From Commensalibacter sp963921845 (GTDB taxonomy: Bacteria > Pseudomonadota > Alphaproteobacteria > Acetobacterales > Acetobacteraceae): a stretch of DNA of 8,208 nucleotides. Position 1 is the stretch's first letter. Every line of letters begins with the position of its first letter. Made by a program: the position numbers and the translations under genes. Of the stretch, positions 5,451-8,208 are shown piece by piece. The notes beneath the pieces are model-generated. The model was given only the letters and a program-made list of their open reading frames with translations, made no database searches and was not told where the DNA came from. The stretch lies in contig NZ_CAWUGZ010000035.1 of NCBI RefSeq assembly GCF_963921845.1, positions 1 to 8,208 of the forward strand. Reading direction: 5' to 3'.

Positions 5451-7289
5451 ATGCCTAAATATCGCTCGAAAACGTCTACTCAAGGAAGACATATGGCTGG
5501 TGCGCGCGCTTTATGGCGCGCAACGGGTATGAAAGACGGTGATTTTGAAAAACCCATTATTGCTGTAGTTAACTCATTTACACAATTTGTGCCTGGCCAT
5601 GTTCATCTGAAGTCCGTTGGCGATATTGTCGCAAAAGAAATTGAGGCTGCAGGAGGTATTGCAAAGGAATTTAATACCATTGCAGTCGACGATGGTATTG
5701 CTATGGGTCATGATGGTATGCTCTATTCGCTTCCTAGTCGAGAAATAATTGCAGATTCTGTAGAGTATATGGTTAATGCGCATTGTGCGGATGCGATGGT
5801 TTGTATTTCCAATTGCGATAAAATTACTCCGGGTATGCTTATGGCTGCAATGCGTTTAAATATACCTGTTATTTTTGTCTCAGGGGGGCCAATGGAGGCT
5901 GGTAAGATCTCTGTAGCTCACAAAAAAGTTGATTTAATTGACGCGATGATTGTTGCTGCGGATGATAAGTATAACGATGCAGAAATTTCAGAGTATGAAC
6001 GTTCAGCTTGTCCAACCTGTGGCTCTTGTTCAGGCATGTTTACGGCTAATTCAATGAATTGTCTGACCGAAGCTTTAGGTTTGTCTTTTCCGGGTAATGG
6101 TACTTTACTAGCCACACATCAGATAAGGAAGTCATTATTTAAGAGAGCTGGTCGTAAGATCGTAGAGCTTTGCAAGCGATATTATGAACAGGACGATCAT
6201 TCTGTTTTACCGAGATCTATAGCGACTCTTCAATCGTTTGAAAATGCGATGGCATTGGATATTGCCATGGGTGGCTCAACGAATACGATATTGCATTTAT
6301 TAGCCATTGCTCAAGAAGGGAACGTTTTTTTTGATCTCAAAACTATAGATAAGTTATCTTTGCGAATTCCTCAGTTGTGTAAAGTGGCCCCAAATACTCG
6401 AGATTATCATGTAGAGGATGTGCATAGAGCAGGAGGAGTCTTTGCTATTTTGGGTGAATTAGCGAGGGAGAACTTGCTCAATCTTGATGTGCTAACTATT
6501 CATTCATCTTCGATGGGAAAGGCAATTGAACAATGGGATATAAAACAAACCAAGGATAATTCAGTTTTAGAATTTTATAAGGCTGGTCCAGGTGGATTGA
6601 AAACAACGCATGGTTTTAGTCAAAATTGTTTTTGGCAAAGCTTGGACACAGATCGTGAAAAAGGTTGTGTTCGAAATATTGACCACGCTTATTCGCAAGA
6701 TGGCGGCTTAGCTGTGCTTTATGGTAATATTGCTATAAACGGTTGTGTGGTTAAAACAGCAGGCGTTGATAAATCTATATTGTCTTTCGAAGGCAAAGCA
6801 AAAGTTTTTGAAAGCCAAGAAAGTGCAGTCGAAGGCATTCTCCACGATCAAATACAACCGGGCGATATTGTGGTGATACGCTATGAAGGACCCAAAGGAG
6901 GTCCAGGTATGCAAGAAATGCTCTATCCAACCAGTTATCTAAAATCAAAACATTTGGGCAAACAATGTGCCTTGTTAACGGATGGTCGTTTTTCAGGGGG
7001 AACTTCTGGGTTATCAATCGGTCACGTTTCGCCAGAAGCAGCTTCCGGGGGAACGATTGGATTGGTTCAGGATGGAGATCGTATTGTAATTGACATTGAA
7101 AAACGTTCAATTCATCTCAATGTATTGCCTGAAGAATTAATGAAAAGGCGTCAAGAACAAGATAAAAAAGGTTGGAAACCAGACCAACCTCGTTCTCGAA
7201 AGGTTAGTATCGCTCTTAAAGCTTATGCAATGATGGCTACAAGTGCTGATAAAGGTGCAGTTCGAGATAAAACTTTGTTTACGTCTTAG
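5451..7289 (+). CDS. ilvD: Dihydroxy-acid dehydratase
   Basis: This Fe-S enzyme dehydrates 2,3-dihydroxy-isovalerate and 2,3-dihydroxy-3-methylvalerate to the 2-keto acids that lead to valine, leucine, pantothenate and isoleucine. It acts in the cytoplasm. The 612 residues are full length (E. coli 616). Cluster cysteines are in CISNCDKITPGM (C122) and CPTCGSCSGM (C187, C190, C193). Metal ligands are D81, D123 and E489, the carbamylated lysine is K124, and the catalytic serine is S515 in GRFSGGTSG. The C-terminal GWKPDQPRSRKVSIALKAY and TSADKGAVRD match alphaproteobacterial IlvD as I recall it. The ATG has AGGA eight bases upstream (5439-5442) and begins the conserved MPKYRS. A short ATG frame at 5443 is out of phase. 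It stands alone, divergent from gmhB, with no other ilv gene in the window. The 370-base upstream region contains a candidate leader peptide, so control by branched-chain amino acid supply is plausible. Confidence 0.97.
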   Translation: MPKYRSKTSTQGRHMAGARALWRATGMKDGDFEKPIIAVVNSFTQFVPGHVHLKSVGDIVAKEIEAAGGIAKEFNTIAVDDGIAMGHDGMLYSLPSREIIADSVEYMVNAHCADAMVCISNCDKITPGMLMAAMRLNIPVIFVSGGPMEAGKISVAHKKVDLIDAMIVAADDKYNDAEISEYERSACPTCGSCSGMFTANSMNCLTEALGLSFPGNGTLLATHQIRKSLFKRAGRKIVELCKRYYEQDDHSVLPRSIATLQSFENAMALDIAMGGSTNTILHLLAIAQEGNVFFDLKTIDKLSLRIPQLCKVAPNTRDYHVEDVHRAGGVFAILGELARENLLNLDVLTIHSSSMGKAIEQWDIKQTKDNSVLEFYKAGPGGLKTTHGFSQNCFWQSLDTDREKGCVRNIDHAYSQDGGLAVLYGNIAINGCVVKTAGVDKSILSFEGKAKVFESQESAVEGILHDQIQPGDIVVIRYEGPKGGPGMQEMLYPTSYLKSKHLGKQCALLTDGRFSGGTSGLSIGHVSPEAASGGTIGLVQDGDRIVIDIEKRSIHLNVLPEELMKRRQEQDKKGWKPDQPRSRKVSIALKAYAMMATSADKGAVRDKTLFTS

Positions 7290-7333
7290 ATGGATCAAAG
7301 ACGGTTGGGAAACCGGGTATAGTCAATTACAAT

Positions 7334-7382
7334 ATATATTATTGAGTAATTTCATTTTTAGATTACTTTCAAAATAATATAT
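7334..7382. repeat. AT-rich hairpin after ilvD
   Basis: Outer arms ATATATTATT (7334-7343) and AATAATATAT (7373-7382) are exact reverse complements. Inner arms AGTAAT (7345-7350) and ATTACT (7362-7367) also pair, around an 11-base loop. The resulting imperfect hairpin of 16 pairs lies 45 bases past the ilvD stop and could protect or define the 3' end of its transcript. There is no U-run of terminator type. Confidence 0.4.
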
Positions 7383-7399
7383 GAAATCATAAGTTTGAA

Positions 7400-7421
7400 G
7401 GTGAGTCTATAACGTCTCACC
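7400..7421. terminator. Weak terminator candidate between ilvD and tRNA-Glu
   Basis: GGTGAG (7400-7405) pairs with CTCACC (7416-7421) around a 10-base loop. It is the most GC-rich hairpin in the convergent gap between ilvD and tRNA-Glu. No T-tract follows on either strand, so termination is only a possibility. Confidence 0.3.
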
Positions 7422-7582
7422 ACAAATGGTTTATCTAAAAAATTAAAAAAGAGGTAAACGGATATTATAAAATTTACATGTAAACTATAAAAAACTTTAT
7501 ATATTAGATATAATTAAGAACAATGGCATATTATTTTATAATTATTCCTATAGGTCTTTTTACGGATACTGTTCAATAATAA

Positions 7583-7658
7583 TGGCGTCCCGTACGGGAG
7601 TCGAACCCGTGTTGCCGCCGTGAAAGGGCGATGTCCTAGGCCTCTAGACGAACGGGAC
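7583..7658 (-). tRNA. tRNA-Glu (UUC)
   Basis: Read on the minus strand this is a complete cloverleaf. The acceptor arm GTCCCGT/ACGGGAC is fully paired. The anticodon stem TCGCC/GGCGG holds loop CTTTCAC with anticodon TTC. The T-arm has CGGGTTCGACTCCCG, the discriminator is G and the CCA is encoded (TGG at 7583-7585 on the plus strand). It is convergent with ilvD and preceded by its own promoter. It shows that tRNA genes here do encode CCA, which makes the 3' end of the tRNA-Met at 183-257 stand out. Confidence 0.97.
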
Positions 7659-7674
7659 AGAGGCAATGACGCTC

Positions 7675-7703
7675 TTAATACACGCCCGTCATTCTTTGGT
7701 CAA
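7675..7703 (-). promoter_or_regulatory. Sigma-70-type promoter of tRNA-Glu
   Basis: On the minus strand TTGACC (7698-7703) and TATTAA (7675-7680) are separated by exactly 17 bases. The start point should fall near 7668, leaving a leader of about ten bases before the mature tRNA 5' end at 7658. The bases after the -10 (GAGCG) are G+C-rich, as in stringently controlled stable-RNA promoters; that last point is inference. Confidence 0.72.
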
Positions 7704-7973
7704 GAATTAAAATAAATTTTTCAAAAATAAAAGAAGTTTGATTGTCACTACAATGCGTCAGATACAAAAATTTTTTATAAAAGTGGGACTATTTACGATT
7801 GTATATTGCAGTTAGTTACATTGTGGTTCGCTAAATGCTCTTTCAATTGACGAGTTCAAAATATCACGTTTTATTATTCGCAACATAAATAGGATCAAAA
7901 TAAATTTTAGTATTCCGTATGAGAGTCGCCCTTTATTGCTGTTATAATAAAGTATAAATATTCTTTGAATTAA

Positions 7974-8008
7974 TTATTATAAAGATATTAACAATCTCTT
8001 TATAATAA
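7974..8008. repeat. Perfect 12-bp inverted repeat
   Basis: TTATTATAAAGA (7974-7985) is the exact reverse complement of TCTTTATAATAA (7997-8008), with an 11-base spacer. It could form a hairpin or be a binding dyad. No U-tract follows and no gene is adjacent, so I assign no role. Confidence 0.45.
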
Positions 8009-8139
8009 CTTTCATTGCCTATACATCACTTCAAAATTATTTCGGCACTGCATGGATATAGGTATAGTTTAGAACCTTACAGATATGTGCTTGTAAACAG
8101 TGAAAATAAATTAAAATTGATACATGATATTCAATAAGA

Positions 8140-8159
8140 CCCCTGCTTGTTAAGAGGGG
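8140..8159. terminator. GC-rich hairpin, possible terminator
   Basis: CCCCT-G-CTT pairs with AAG-AGGGG around a GTT loop, giving eight pairs with one bulged G (8145). On the minus strand it is followed by TCTTATT, a weak U-rich tail, so it could end a minus-strand gene lying right of the window. On the plus strand there is no U-run. Confidence 0.35.
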
Positions 8160-8208
8160 GTTAGACATAACGGAGAAACTTTATCCGCTTAAGCGTATTG
8201 CTTTTGTT

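Larger units (their letters stand above)
7704..8208. other. Gene-free AT-rich stretch at the window end
   Basis: No frame here has both useful length and a start signal. Visible structures are the hairpin CTTTATT/AATAAAG (7931-7937 with 7946-7952), the longer repeat at 7974-8008, the hairpin at 8140-8159 and a 10-base palindrome CGCTTAAGCG near 8187. A gene may begin or end just right of the window. Confidence 0.5.

Noticed and set aside
6775..7110. 111-codon minus-strand frame inside ilvD
   Set aside because: It is antisense to the most conserved part of ilvD, with no start signal or recognisable domain.

Overview
The window looks like chromosome of an AT-rich alphaproteobacterium, probably a host- or insect-associated one (Bartonellaceae-like or a Commensalibacter-like acetic acid bacterium; I cannot choose between them by eye). 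Three things support this. The dihydroxy-acid dehydratase is 612 residues and reads like rhizobial and acetobacterial IlvD. The CAU tRNA has the alphaproteobacterial initiator anticodon stem (CAGG-CUCAUAA-CCUG). The HAD phosphatase carries the alphaproteobacterial-style variant of the GmhB loop. Coding density is low, and several gene-free stretches are extremely A+T-rich: two 60-base lines I counted between 4141 and 4380 have only 8 to 9 G+C each.

Layout. Positions 1-257 hold a strong intrinsic terminator and an unusual initiator-type tRNA-Met gene. After a C-rich, G-poor gene-free stretch (258-811) comes a two-gene minus-strand operon: a GPH-family sugar symporter (2332-3729) followed, with a one-base stop/start overlap, by a cytoplasmic GH51 alpha-L-arabinofuranosidase (812-2332). 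A GTTAAC-repeat palindrome of LacI/GalR-operator type sits just before the operon. About 830 bases with no long gene follow, holding a possible short ORF and an inverted repeat. A minus-strand GmhB-like phosphatase (4562-5080, GTG start) is divergent from ilvD (5451-7289, plus strand). A convergent tRNA-Glu(UUC) at 7583-7658 has a clear promoter, and the last 500 bases have no gene I can support.

How the genes work together. The symporter and arabinofuranosidase form a self-contained pathway: import arabinosides or arabino-oligosaccharides, then release L-arabinose in the cytoplasm. The operator suggests sugar-responsive repression by a regulator encoded elsewhere. IlvD serves valine, isoleucine, leucine and pantothenate synthesis. 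Its leader contains a 22-codon ORF with a dense run of Leu/Ile/Val codons (5290-5358) and mutually exclusive short pairings, a layout like a transcription or translation attenuator. That leader and the aberrant initiator tRNA are the two observations I consider most worth checking. I found no CRISPR array, transposase, phage gene or defence system.
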